Shown here: piece by piece, positions 24,078 through 37,401 of the stretch | Layout of the letters: each line of letters opens with the position of its first letter | Numbering within the stretch: the stretch's first letter is position 1 | Assembly: GCF_947623445.1 (NCBI RefSeq) | Contig: NC_135243.1 | Coordinates: 19,290,479 to 19,354,478 of the forward strand | Source: Clavelina lepadiformis | Lineage: Eukaryota; Chordata; Ascidiacea; Aplousobranchia; Clavelinidae | Reading direction: 5' to 3' | Length of the DNA stretch: 64,000 bases | The notes under the pieces: model-generated | What the model was told of the DNA's origin: nothing | Seen by the model: the letters and a program-made list of their open reading frames with translations, nothing else | Database searches by the model: none | Position numbers and translations under genes: made by a program

Positions 24078-24185
24078 GGGTCTAGGCCTAGCGCAGAAAT
24101 ACACAACCACAAGATGCCTTTGCATACTAGACCCCAGCTACTCAAATTGTGACATCATCTGGTTGTGCACTTCGGCACTAGACCC
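24078..24185. mobile_element. Palindromic MITE, copy 2
   Basis: Same family as the copies at 7.4 kb and 38.1 kb, in inverse orientation relative to them. The inverted ends GGGTCTAG(T/G) are well preserved on both sides and the centre (AGTAGCTGGGGTCTAGTATG on the minus strand) matches copy 1. Confidence 0.65.
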
Positions 24186-25454
24186 GATTACCCTTACAAC
24201 ATATATAATTTAAGAAGTGGCAGTGCTGCCACTTACCTGTAAGACTTAAGATTTTATGGGTGGCCTGTAAAGGTTTCTTTAAGTTATGTTCATCTCTTAC
24301 ACCTACAGAAGCTTGTATTGTGGGTTAAAAAGAGTTATACCAAAAAAAATCTGACCAGCATCAGTTTTTTTACCATGGGATCAAAGCTAAAAAATAAGAC
24401 TAACAAAAAATCCTGTAACCAATAAACACCCAAACGCATTAAACTATAATTTACAGAGTTATAATGTACATTTTGTGCATATAGCTTTTTGCCACGGAAC
24501 TGCAACGTAATTGGCTATTCGTGTTTTAAAGAATATACACTTTCAGAATAAGTTACACCCTATAGTGGAAACAAGAAAGTGTGACACCAGCTTGCATGGC
24601 GTTTATCAACATGCACACTGAGTGTTTTACTCATCACGCCAATAAATAAAGAGAAGTTAGTTGTTTGGATGCCACTTTATAATAAACAACCAAAGAATTA
24701 AGACTCTATTGTATGCCATCATGCAAGACTTTTCATATTTGCTTGCACGATTTCTTGTCCAAACCTGTCATACTCTTCATGTGGAGTTACCCCGGTGTTG
24801 CCCAATATTCATTACCCCTATGCCTGTGATCTCTAGCTTCTAGGTATATTATACAAACTTTTCGTATAACAACTTTTATATTAGGTCACCACTTCTTAAG
24901 CTAATTAAATGGAATTCTTCAGCAACTCAGTTTAATGACCATAATGGCACATTGTGTTTATAGTTGGATTGTCCCTGCACTTATCAGTTTCTTGTTAAGT
25001 TGTTCAGGCTTCTTATGTGTCTTGTATATTATAATAACATAATGATACTTGTTGATTATTGAATATGATTAATTCAGAGCTAACTCTATCTCACAGTTCA
25101 TCAATTTTGCCTTAGTTATTTTCTAATCCAAACTTCTATTAACAACAACTCTTCACTAAAGCCTGGCTGAAAGGCTGTATGTTAAAGTGCAAGTGCTGTC
25201 AGTATTGTTGGAAAAGTTATAACTGGTATATGTATATATAGGTCATTTTTACTCCAGGAAAGGTTAAGATCTTGACATGGAAAGAGTACAATAACTCAAT
25301 TCATTTCAATTTTTGGTATCTAAATCTACATCCTCAGAGTAAGAGCAGTATTTACATAGCTTCAGCAATGATTCTGGAATGAAAGGAATCAAGGCTTGAT
25401 TTCTGGTTAGCAAGCTTGTCTATATGTATTTTTGATTGTTGTTTTTTATAGTGT

Positions 25455-25760
25455 TGAATGTTCACTAGAACCACTAAATGGGAGCAAGCAATTTTAATAC
25501 CCTTGCCAAGGATATTATATACTGTATTTTCTTGAATAGAAACCGCCCTTGATTAGAAGCCGCCCTCGAATAGAATCCGCACAAAACGTTCAAAAATAAA
25601 AGATAGTAGCCGCGGTTTCTATTCAAGAAAATATGGTATACAACAGTAGCCAGGCTGGTGAATAAACATGGCTTAGTAGCATCATTTCTAACTAAAAATT
25701 TTGGTATCGAACTGACTATTTGTGAAAGCAGCATACAAATGATGATCATTTGATTTATCC
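25455..25760. mobile_element. Second SINE copy, split by a palindromic MITE
   Basis: 25,455-25,517 matches the tail of the 5.2-kb SINE (GTTCACTAGAACCACTAAAT against GTTCAGCAGGACCACTGAAT). After the interruption, GGTATCGAAC near 25,703 is the B box in reverse, followed by a loosely matching A-box region. Divergence from copy 1 is large. Confidence 0.45.
25518..25640. mobile_element. 123-bp palindromic MITE inside the SINE
   Basis: Near-perfect terminal inverted repeats of about 28 bp: TATACTGTATTTTCTTGAAT on the left and TATACCATATTTTCTTGAAT read from the right, both running on into AGAAACCGC. Interior AGAAGCCGCC repeats resemble the ends. TA at both margins fits a Tc1/mariner-type target. 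It carries no coding sequence. Confidence 0.75.
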
Positions 25761-28153
25761 ATAATATGTACTATTACGCAAATGGCTACTTCACTGCTAA
25801 ATACTTAACTTGGCCTATAGTTAAAGCTACATGGCTGAGTTAGTAGCTCTAAAAGTTTGTGTTTAGATATGATGGTTATTTCAGAGTTAGATTTAGATTA
25901 GGACATGATTTACGGTAGTTAAATTGATGTTCAAGTGCCAAAACAAGTTGACCTTAAAATTAAAGAAGAGTTGTTAGTATCTTTACTAGGTCAAAGAATT
26001 TTATATTGTCAAAAGCATTACCAGGGTCCAGGGGTTATTGTTGGTGAATGTCTTTCTCTGGAAGTTGTTTGTCTTGTGATGAAGTATCAGCTATGGTTTT
26101 GTTAACTAGTGGACGTTGGTATATATTAACATTGTGACACAAATAGATGAGTGTGTCAAATTTTTTGGTATTTGTGTTGGTTTGTATGAACCCAAGTAAC
26201 TTTGTCTCGGCTTTCTGGTGTTTATCACGTGCAGTTAAGTTAACTGATTATTATCTTTTGTGAGATTTGAATAGATCAGTTTTGCGGTTGAAGCAATACC
26301 AAAATGCATCAGAATGCGCCTTCCTATCAGTGTATCGTATATATAGGTTTGATGTATTTAATAGTTGTAGTTTACTCTAGTATGTATATACAGTATGTTA
26401 GGGTTTGGAATTGTTTTCAATTAGATCAAAACGCTTTCTTGTTAATATTCTTTAACTATTTTTTGATGGTTTTTAATGATTGTTTGTGAAGCAGAACTTT
26501 TACTTTCTGAAACATAAATTGCTAGAGAGGTTTATTTTCACAAAAATATGTTTGTCATACTGTGAAATAAATATATATAATTTATATACAGCTTTTTAAT
26601 TAATGGGAGTGGCTTACTGAGTCAACTTGCTGACAAGATGCTTTGTTTTTATTTTGACCATCAATGCTAAAGCATAGCAACATGTAAACATGTTTATCAT
26701 TATGCATCTTCCTCTGTCAGCAAAACATTTTAAACTAATTGTTCCAAGCATCTGTTACAGGTTGTATTTAAGAAGTATATATATACCAGTAACTGTCAGT
26801 TGTTCTCCGTTAGCTCAATGCACTCGCTCACAATAATAGTCTTTGTGCTTGCGCTCATTGGACAACTTTTAAAGATAAGAACAGAGGTCAAATATACTAA
26901 TGGTGGCAGTATCTAGCAAACTATCAGTACATGTTTAGTGCAAGTCCTCTTCAGTATAAATAGATTGTTGATCATTTTATTTATTGCAAAAAGAAAATAA
27001 CCTATAACGAATCGTAGATTGGCCTGTTTTTATTTCAGTGTTAACAATATATTGTTCATTAGTTTAGCTAGGTTTGCTCAATTGTATATACTATACAGCG
27101 ACAAATCTATATATATAATATATACGCTTAAAAGAAACTTTGTCTGGGAACTTGTGTTCATTGTTTTATTTTCTGGGAGTTTCTGCATTTCTACAGTGTT
27201 TTAATTACATTACCTACCAAGGTAAGTTTTATTCAGCATTTTTTGCCATCTTAGCCTAGATGTTTTTTGTGCCTAATTTGAAATCTTCATAACAAATAAC
27301 TTACCTGTATAATGTTATGGTATGTGCAGTATATATGTATATTAGCTAGTTAACTTTACCTCACAAACTTAACTATATATAAGTTCAGTAAATGGATATG
27401 TATATAATTAAGTTTGTAAATTTTGAGGTAGAGGACATGAATCACAGCTAGCGTAACCAAGAAAAACACAAACTTCTCTTGTTTTGAAATCCTTATTTCA
27501 ATTGCATTAGTTGTATTTACAATTTATACATATAAATGTATAGATATATTTGTTTTTATTGTAGCCATAAGGAGGAAGAGGTAAACATAATAGACCCAAC
27601 TTTTTTGTAGCCTGGTTATTGAAATGTCAATATGTCATTCCATTATGATTTTTAACTCTGCATAATTTTTCCTGTACCTTGCAATTTTTTGGTTTGGTGT
27701 GAATGTATTTGATTTGGATGAACTCGATAGTCCAAACTGTATTATGTCATTTTTCAATGGTAAATAAAAAAGCATACATATTGCCAAGCAGCTCACCTTG
27801 CATTGAATGAGTTAACTTGTTGTATTTGACTTCATATTTTTTCTTGGTGTTATCATGTATGAAAGAAAAGATATTGCAGAACAAATAACTACATAACAAA
27901 CAACTTGACTTAAATTAATTGTGTTGCAATGCAATGTTTTCTCAACCATTGTGAGACAGCTAGAGAACTGCTGTAGTTGATATTGTACATACTGATAGGC
28001 CAGCCAAACAAGATTTCACCATCAAGTGTTTAAGTTTACTCTGCTTGTGTTTAGCATATTTACAAGCTGCCTATTTTGGCTGGGGTGATATAACTATGGA
28101 ATTGCATGTTTGTTGATTCATGTTTTAACAACTTCTGAGTTACCTTGTCTGGG

Positions 28154-28157
<4 letters not shown>

Positions 28158-28199
<42 letters not shown>
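28158..28199. repeat. (TA)n microsatellite
   Basis: 42 bp of pure TA repeats, about 120 bp upstream of the ZFAND-type coding exon 1. Confidence 0.98.
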
Positions 28200-28203
<4 letters not shown>

Positions 28204-28319
28204 CTGGAGCTGTTCTTTTAATCTTGTCTAGGCCTATCTATATAATTAGATCTATCTAGCAACTCACTTCTCTTGTTGTAAAGCTTGATGTTGATTTCAA
28301 GAACTCTGTTTTCATAGAC

Positions 28320-31300
28320 ATGGAAGGGACTAGTCAGTCTAGCCAAGCCCAACGTTGCCGTAATGGCGGCTGTGGCTTTTATGGAAGTTCAAAAAATGAT
28401 GGCATGTGTTCAAGGTGTTACAAGGAGGTACTACAAAAGAAAAATAATCCAGATCGAATTTCACCAGGTAGGCTGTAGTTCGTTTTTCCTTTGACCTTGT
28501 TTGGAATGCTGAGCTTTGGCTGTTGATTCTTCTGTCCAAGGATGTATGGCAGTATTAATTTCCTGTTATCGCAAAAGGAAGCAAATGCGGGTTAAAGTGT
28601 TTGTTTTGGGGACTTGCCAACAACTTAGACCAGATCTAAACCTCTGTTTAGTTTAACTATCTCTCTTTCTACAACATACTTTGTTTGAAATGGTTTGGAA
28701 ATGTTTGACTGAAAATCCTTGACGTTGATATGTGTTGATACTTTAAATAACATTATGAAGTTTCATATAAGTTGTAGTTTTATTGCATTGCCTTTTATGT
28801 CTCATATCTGGTTACTTGTTAATCTTACCAGTACTCACAGCTTAAATCAGGTCATTAGTTGTTGCTTCAACCTCTGGTGACCTGTCTGTACTCTCTAACA
28901 AGAAATGCTGTATTTCCCTATCTCAGTTATGATGCTTTATAAAGTAACAATAAGAAACACTTCTCAATTAGGACTTTACCTCAATCTAACAGTGCTATTT
29001 TTTTATCTAATTTTATTTTATTTCCAGTGAACCACGTGAACACGACGAAGCCAATGGAATTAACTAGGTAAATGATTGCTAACTTTTGAGATATTCAGTG
29101 CTATGCAATTATAGCAAGCGAATAGTACAGTTGTATACTTTAATCACACAGCACACGGGAAAAATGTAGTGATTCTTATGTAACAAAATTAATTACTTCC
29201 CCTATAACTATTGCCACTCCAAAATTTTTTTTCTCATTTTTTTGGTGGTTTGGAAATTGGATATGAGTGCACTTTATAGAATAATAAACTATTAAGAGCT
29301 GAACCACAGTAGTTCTGAATCCAATTTTTGCATTTTTCTAAATCCTGTGGATCAGTTTTTTGCAACTGGCGCAAGCAGTCAATTTCTCACTTCTTACTAA
29401 GAACATGTTAATCTGAGGACTTTACACCAAAGAACCAAACTCTGTCAATATCATACATACATTAATTGGACGTTATGCATTGAAACGTATTCATCTAGTT
29501 TAGTCCAAGTAAAAATTTAGCAGTAAGCACTTTAATGACTTATGGCATAATCGAACATTTGATGTAAAGTTGGAATACTTCGATGTGATAACAATTTTAA
29601 AATAGAAGAAAAAGCGTTGCTAGTTAAGCTTAAAATGAAAATAACTGAATCATTATTGTATGATATATATTACGAGGGATGCCTGTGCATTACATTTAGT
29701 GTTAATTAATTGTATAATTTTTATTTTCAGTAGCAGCAGCACCCAACCTATTGCTATTCCTTCTGCTACTAACCCATCTACTGCATTGACATCTCCTTCT
29801 CCGCAGGTTGGTAACTTAACTAATTGAGTATTGTACGAGCTGGCAAAGAAAGTTAACATAGAAAAATCTAGATCATTAAGAATTGTACAATCAGCAAGGA
29901 ATGTAGTAGTTGTAGTAATAATAATATTGTAACCTGTAGTTGTAATAATCAGCGGAGGTTTTTTGAAACTGCAACCAAACAACACCCTAGGGCTAAAAAT
30001 GCAATCAATATATTGCACAATGGCTATTCAATTCATAAAGATCTGCGCACTGAAGTTTGTTAGGTAGAAATGTTTTTCCAAGATGGGTTTTGCAATGGCT
30101 AATGTTCTAAAACACACTGTTTGATTAGATATTTGTTTTTAAGCAGCTAATGTTTCAATACAGTGAATTGCCATTACCCGCGCAGCTTGTTCGATAAGAT
30201 TTTTGTTCATAATAGACCATTATTTGAACACAATAAAGAACAATTTGCCTGCACAGGAACTCAAATTTGATCTACTAAAGTTAACTAAATGGTGGCTGGA
30301 TTTATTATCCAGGTATTCTAATGCAATTTTTACTGCACAGGATTAATTGAAGATTTTTCTGCTTGCTTATTATTAGAACTTGAGCTCAGATGAAGCAAGT
30401 ACCTCAATGGATGACAGTACTGTCTCACCCTCCAAGCCTAAAAAGAATCGTTGCGCATCTTGTAGGAAACGTCTGGGACTCACCGGTATTTGAGTGTTTT
30501 ATTAAGTTATCTGTAGAAAATTATATACTGGCTTGGTGCAATCTATACCTTTTGGGCTAATTTATTACTATGAAGCCGTTTACAAATGGGGTATAGCATC
30601 CGTGTAACAATTCCGTTTATGCAATTCACCACACTGACACTGTTTGCTCTGTTGGGTTGAGACTAGGCATGGGGTGAATACAGCAAGAAAGTATTCAAAT
30701 GCGAATATGAATACTTCTATTTTTTATACAAATACATTGCTTTAAAATGTTATCGAATACAAATATTTCATCAATACATTCACGCATACATTGGGTATAA
30801 ATCAGTCTTAGAATTTCACAGTAATGTATGTTGCTCACAGTGAAATAGTCACTTGCAATACCGTTTTTTTTTTTCGAGTATTACGGGCCCATTACTTTTA
30901 CAAATATATCGATTGTTGACACTTAACACAAGTGACGGGATTCTGGGCTCCCGGCACAAAGCCCGCAATTGTTGTGTTTCCATTACACAATGTATTCAAG
31001 TTTGAATACTTTTCAAACTGTGTTCATTGGAATACAAATACAGTATTCCAATGTCCCAAGCCTGATTAAACTTCACAACTATGTCAGCACTCATAACTGG
31101 TTATCTTTGAAGTGAGGTCTATATCAGTGAAAGTGTGTTATGATAATACCTTCGACAGGTCATATGACTTTAATCAGAAAGAAATAACTCTAATTTAATG
31201 TTGTTATAAGGTTTCTACTGTCGTTGCGGGAAGATTTTCTGCAGCCTCCATCGCTACTCTGACCAACATGCCTGCGAATTTGATTACAAAGCGGATGCCC

Positions 31301-31359
31301 AAGCCAAGATCAGAAAAGAAAATCCGGTCGTTGTTGGCGAGAAAATAAACAAAATTTAA
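28320..31359 (+). CDS. A20/AN1-type zinc finger protein (ZFAND5/6 family)
   Basis: Ubiquitin-binding zinc finger protein of the ZFAND5/ZFAND6 family, linked in vertebrates to proteasome activity, protein turnover and stress or NF-kB signalling. Five exons: 28320-28467, 29028-29067, 29731-29806, 30377-30485 and 31211-31359, all with GT-AG borders and matching phase, giving 173 residues (vertebrate members a little over 200). An A20 finger lies at residues 12-42 ([20 protein letters not shown] then CYKE). A Ser/Thr/Pro-rich linker follows. The AN1 finger is at about 110-150 ([20 protein letters not shown], then [16 protein letters not shown]) with the full Cys/His set. Exon 1 starts 2 nt after a splice acceptor, so a 5' exon lies upstream. 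A poly-A signal AATAAA is at about 31,417. I cannot choose between ZFAND5 and ZFAND6; one pre-duplication gene is likely. Confidence 0.95.
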
Positions 31360-33134
31360 TTCACTCAAGATACTTTCTTTGTTTTCAATTAACCACTTGA
31401 CATGCCTAACCGCTGTAATAAAACCTGGACAGACTTTTGCCTGGAAATGTGTTAATTACTTTATTTTGCTCCAATTGCTTCAGGCAAATGTGTTCTTTGC
31501 CCATCCTGCTTCTTTTTTTGCTTGAAATCAAAGTTTAGTTATTAGTCAGTTATTTACCCCTTCCCAAAGTTAACTTTATTTATTTGTCTTTCCAATTTGT
31601 CATGAACATGCATATGTCGCTGTTGCAATACTGGGAACTAGTTAAAGTACAAGATTTTTTCCTTTTCGCTACATCACTGAATGCATCTGGGTTACTTTTA
31701 GTGCATGTGTGATTTTAGGGGGTGTCTGTCTCTTTTATTTTTATTCGCCAACTGAGCTTGGTGTGTATTGCCTGTATAAAGCTTCACACTCAAATTCGTA
31801 AGTTTTTGCTTTGTTTTTATTATTATTCTGTCCTGTATCCTCTACAATTTTGATCTGTGGGAACATGTACGTTGTTTGTTTGATGATTCTTTATTCCAGT
31901 AATTACCATGGCAGCTAATCGTATTTTATCCTTGGTATCGATGGGTTATGGAAGACGTGCCGCACTCTCAAGTTTGTTGTTCTTTTTAGTGTTAGGCAAT
32001 CTTTTTAGCTGTTTTTTTCATTTCATGTGCTTGTTTGACCTTCGTTTGGGTTTTGGGCCTCCTCCAAAGCCCACCTCTCCCTTCGGTTCCAAAAAGTACA
32101 AGCCTATGGTGTTCACAAGGTTCTTAAACTGCGGGACCTTGCCTTCTATCTCAAATGCTTTCTTACTAGATTTACCATACAATGTGTCAAATACCCAGAC
32201 ACAGGTTTCAGTATTACAGTGACATGATGCGGCACTGTATCCCACTTGCAGGCCATTTATTACCTGAATGTTGACTTGGACTTCACAAGGCCATTGTGAC
32301 ATCAAAATGCATGTACAGTATGTACTGATATGTGTGTACGTTTACAAGATTATGATGAATACAATTTACTGTAGTACAATGTATTAGAGACGCAGCTCTA
32401 ACTAGCGACAAAACGCGAATATTGCAAAACAAAGCATTGCATTAACAGGCACACCACTGGTGGGCAACGTGTTGTGCCACTACAGGTGTTTTTGAAGATT
32501 TTCAATCTCTTCAAGGGCAAAGGTTATATTTATCAACACAACCTTTATACTGTAGTTCTGTAGTGAATGCTGTTTCTGTGTAGAAACACTTTCGGCTAAA
32601 ATACAGCTCATCTGCATCATAACCTCGCTCCACTGTCATTCCATTTACTATAACTAAGACAAGTCATTCACCAGTGCATTATATTTTCAACTTTTCGTGC
32701 TTTGATAAATCAGAATTTACATAACAGACAGTGAAGTGCTAAAAGTATTCGGATGATACGGAGTAAACACAAACATGATTACGCCCATGACCGTATAGTA
32801 ATTTGCCACTAAAAGGTACTAGCTGAACACAGACAAACAAGGCAAGTCTAAAGACATTACAGGTGTCCACACTAAAACGTAGGACGGACGGACCAAGCTG
32901 AAACCCTACAAAATGCATTCTGTTCTAGCATTGCATTGAACATAATAAAAATATTTTCTAAACAACTAAATCTCATGTTAAGGATTTCGCCTACATGGTA
33001 GCTACAAAAAGCAAATAGTATGAACATATTTTAATCTCTTGCATCATCTAGCGACTAGCAAATATTACTGCAAAAAGCTTGCAAGACGGCAGTAACTTGA
33101 TAATTCCTTTGGTATTTTTGGTTGCTCACAAACA
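31360..33134. other. Gap between the ZFAND-type and WDR38-type genes (convergent 3' ends)
   Basis: Contains both 3' UTRs. At 31,908-32,222 (plus) there is an open frame of 104 codons behind a possible acceptor and a good start context (ACCATGG). It encodes a hydrophobic stretch (LSSLLFFLVLGNLFSCFF), and a 95-codon frame lies antisense to it. I recognise neither; either may be chance. Confidence 0.4.
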
Positions 33135-36100
33135 TTACTGTGGTGCTGATCCTGATGCAATAAGGCTTCCAGATGACGAAAAAAGACAAGTTTGTGATAT
33201 GTCGGTCAGTGCCTGCAAAAGAAAAACGTGCTTTTTGATTTAATATTTTAATAAAATGAATTACATGACGCTTTCTTCAATTACATAACTCAATTTTTCT
33301 CCAGACACCCAATAACCAAAATCACAGCAAACTCACAGGATAGATTTTCGTACATTCCCCTGATATAACATTCCACACTCGAACCTGTACGTAGTTGATG
33401 ATGGTTAATTCTGTAACCCTCTTAATATCCATGCTAATTTCTAAAATGGTTTTAATTAAAACACATCGGCGTCTACTGCTTACGCGATAGTTCACTCACA
33501 GTGTCATCATCAGCAGTGGATGCCAATTCAATCGAATTTATGGAAAAATTTACGGCTTTAATCCAACCACTGTGTCCCGTTAATTTCTTTAACAAGTTCC
33601 CACGAAAAGGATCCCACAGACAAACCGTACGATCCCAGGAACCCGACGCCTGAAAAAAAGGCAATACGTTTGACATAATTATGTATCATATTGTCTGCTT
33701 TAATACACTATTTTGTATAATCGATAAAAAATTTATGTAATATCTTAAAGTTATCTCCTGTTTTACACCTGTTATCTGGTCTTTGGCTGTTCAATAAGAC
33801 TGCTGTCATTGTTCGAGACTGCAATTCTAAGCTCTCCAGTATGAAGCTTCTAATATCATTCGCTGCAAAATGCTACTGTTTCTAAAACTATCTGCTCAAT
33901 TTAAAGAGAGCTAATTCAAGTTTCATATCCAGGACCTGGAAGTATTTTGAATTACTGTATATATAATGCTTATGTTTACAAACGGAATGAAAAGAAAGTT
34001 TGAAAAATTTCAGGATGCTATAATATTGCTTTTATAAACAGTTTTACTAAAACTACAGCAGATATATTTACTAAATTTTTCAAGAACCAAGTATGGTAAT
34101 GTTTTCATATATTCTCCAATAAAGAAACTACAGCGACTTAACTTCATTATATGCATATTATTTCTGACGATAATTTATAATAGTTCTGCTTACCAACAAT
34201 CCGGCAATTGAGAAAGCAACAGTGCTCACATTCCCTGTATGCCCTTTCATGGAAATTACATAAACATCACATCCTGGTGCCTTCTCGTATCGACGTAACA
34301 TCCATTTGGATTTCTCACTGGTATCTTGAAGAAGGCAAGTTCACAGTTACTGATCAATCAAGACCAATTTTCAGTATATGACATAACAAGCCAATATGTA
34401 AAATATCTTTAGACTGAGGTATTCCAACATTCATTCAACATTATTAGTTTATGAAAAGCATGTCAAAAAGCTTTCTTTTAAGTATAGATGCATTAAGGTA
34501 TCGTTTAAACACCAATGCAAGATAAACAGTAATCTAAATCTATATGACTTGATCAATATTGTGAGAAGAGCATGAAAATAGGTGGCTCATAATCCATTCA
34601 TACAGTTATTAATGCAACTGTGTAACACAAAATTATTGCATAGTTATTGAGTTGCAGACATTGTTTCAAACTGTTTTTCAAACGATTTGGGTTTCTAACC
34701 AAAATATAGTTCTAAAGACAATTGTTGTGTTTGCTAAAGTAACAGTTGAGCGTAGTAAGTATTTCACATAAAGGTGCATGCACATTTTTGGCATACAGTG
34801 ATACTTTTAAAATAACCAGGTTGAAATACTGTGCTGCTCATAAAGGCTCTAATATATAGTATACATGCTAGCAAGTAGCAAAAAATGTATTAAATTTTCT
34901 AGTACATTCTACATACATACGGTAAAATATACTGCATATATGTAGAAATAAGATACTACATTGTATACTAAGAAATATGTACATATACTGAGTATGATAT
35001 ATGTACATTTTTCTTTGATTTTGAATATATAATATTAATCAGCAGTAGGGCCGATTCTATCCACATCATTTGCGCAAAATAAAAGACTCGAATTAGAAAT
35101 TCAGTTAAAGGTACAATGATAGTTGAATCAACTTGGGATCCTGTGTGTGTGGCGGTGTCTTCATCAGCAAAATCGCAATCAGCTCACATTTTATACTTAA
35201 AATAAGATCTGTACTACCTTTTAGAGTAGGCTTTAATTTCCACACCTTCACAAGAAAATCCCAGCCACCACTTGCTATAAACGTTCCACAGGAAGAAAAT
35301 ACACAGGACTTCACACAATCACTGTGTCCCACCAAGCAATGGAGAATAACACCACTCTAAGAAATAATTGCTCATGGTAGTTTTGTATTGAGATATCCGT
35401 ACTGTACCATTACTATACAATGTACTGGAAGAATAGATATTAATGTATTATACCTTAACATCCCAAATGTTTAAAGTTTTGTCCCACGATGCAGAACACA
35501 GAGTGGCATCATCCGGTGAAAAACAAACTTTTTCTACGCTTCTACTGTGCCCTGGGTCAAAAATTTTCGATTGAAGTACCTTTAGCCTACCTTACAGTAT
35601 ATGTATTTTTTATGTGTTAGCTTTTATAAAACACAGCAAATGAGATAATATCATATACTTCGCTTTGGCACTAAAATGCACTATCTTATTATAAGTTATT
35701 AACAAACTTGTCACTTGCTAATCAAACTTAATCTCAAGTTTTGCTACATAAAATAGAAGATCAAACAAAAAATATGTATGACTGGTATAACTGGAGAATT
35801 TTTACATATATAGTAAATATTTCAGTTGGTATTATTTCCTAATATGGTAATTAAAGATAGAATTATAATATAGTTGTTGGATCTCACCACTTAATACTTT
35901 TAAACACTCTGAAGTCGAAGTCTCCCAAAGTCTACAAAATGTGAAAATAAATTAAATGCAAAATACAGTAGTCGTACCATAACTACCCTATGCAAAAGTT
36001 AGCATGTCATTTTGAAAGAAAACGTTGAGTGGACTAGTACTATATACGATAATATTTCAAACCAATTTAAGACACTATTTAAACTTTAAATCGATTTTTT

Positions 36101-37401
36101 ATTTCCTTTGAAACAATGGGTTCAATTAACATCTCATAAATCTTACCTTACAGTAGAGTCATGCGATCCACTGGCAACTAGCTTATTATTGGAAGAAAAA
36201 ACACATGAATTTACTGGGCCCTGGTGACCAATTAATTCACACAACTTGCTTCTCTTTAAAACGTTCCATATGATTAATCTTGAGTCGTCAGCAGCAGTGA
36301 CTAACAATTGATAATCTGGTGATAACGTGCAAGAATTAACCTAGAGAGTTAAAAGAAATATTTTATTTTTATTTATCTTACAAATACAAGAGTAGAGCAT
36401 TTTCGAAGGTTATTTAAACTATCAAAATATTGTTTGAAAAGACGTTTAAGTTTTGCCTGCACAATCTTCATTTTCGAAACAGGATGAAATAAAACAATGG
36501 TACTGTAGCAGCACCAGGGTAGAAACAAAATGTTGCATAGGGCTCAAATCATTTCTACGAAGTGTTAATATCAAATGTTTTGACAGAAGGCTTAGTAGTA
36601 GCATATATATATATATATAGTTTGAATACGATTAAAAATTTAATAAGATGAGTACTGATTAAGGTGATATTTTAACTTGTCTTTGTTTCGGTTAGGTAGT
36701 TGGCTAGAAAAATTGGCACTTTGATTTTTAAATGAATACAAAATGTGTTTGGCTTTAAAAAATACTTAAACGGACTAGGTTTAAAATTTTTCTAGTTAAC
36801 ACGTATATTAATTTTCATCGTTTTAGTGTAAATAGTCCACCAAATGCAGTTATAATTAACCTTCTTTTTCGCATGTTGAAGTTTTTGCACGCCATTTGGA
36901 ATGCCAATAATAAATCAATTTTATTTTGTTTTAACAGCGTTAGCTTTTTACTAGTTATTCCCAGAAGTATGAATTTCTGAGGAGGCTGCAATTGCAGCAT
37001 TGTAACTAATATCTCAATTCAGCTAGAAATACAAAATTTTGCAATCAGGAGGCACGTTGTTTGGGCACTATCCAACTTTGTTTTTACAGTTTGAATCGAT
37101 TCAAAAAAAAAGTTTCGGTTAAATGCACAGTTTCCATATAGAGTGGGGCTATATGTCCATAATTGGGCCAATAAAATCTATTGATATATAAAATAAGATA
37201 TTTAAAAAGCTGGTCACCAAAACTGACATGCAACCAAGAATCAGTTAGCAGAAACATCATCTAAAAATAAAAGTTATAGCCTTTAAAGTGAATTAAACAT
37301 ATTTTAACCATCATCACCTCTCCTTTATGGCCCCGAAAAATGGCTAGAGATATATCAATTGTGTTTTCATCATCATTTGAATGTCCATCGTAAACATCCA
37401 T
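33135..37401 (-). CDS. WDR38: WDR38-type WD40 repeat protein
   Basis: Seven-bladed WD40 propeller, most similar to human WDR38 as I recall it (little-studied; human 314 aa). Nine exons read leftward: 37318-37401, 36147-36340, 35888-35931, 35454-35551, 35218-35356, 34194-34324, 33500-33649, 33337-33384 and 33135-33212. All splice sites are GT-AG and all phases agree, giving 321 residues. Blade signatures in order: AADDSRLIIWNV, SGSHDSTVRLWE, SASWDKTLNIWDV, SGGWDFLVKVWKL, SGSWDRTVCLWDP, STADDDTVRVWNV, then a short closing strand SSSGSLIASGSAPQ before the stop. GH dipeptides precede most blades (FRGHKGE, LIGHQGP, LSGHSRS, LVGHSDC, MKGHTGN, LTGHSGW). Blade 4 to 5 carries a longer loop (about 35 residues), as in the human protein. 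The chosen ATG is the first in frame after an upstream stop. Confidence 0.93.

Larger units (their letters stand above)
17921..28317. other. Long gene-poor stretch between GCAT and ZFAND-type gene
   Basis: About 10 kb with no clear gene. Part is probably the first intron and promoter of the ZFAND-type gene, because its coding exon 1 begins right after a splice acceptor (TTTTCATAG, ending 28,317). Contents I can support: an inverted-repeat element with a nested hAT-like element at 19.3-20.7 kb, two candidate exons (20,114-20,238 and 21,283-21,355), a MITE at 24.1 kb, a SINE with a nested palindromic MITE at 25.5 kb and an AT microsatellite at 28.16 kb. Confidence 0.5.

Noticed and set aside
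31908-32305. Sense (104 codons) and antisense (95 codons) frames
   Set aside because: Kept only as a note in the intergenic entry; the overlap makes at least one of them chance and neither resembles a known family.
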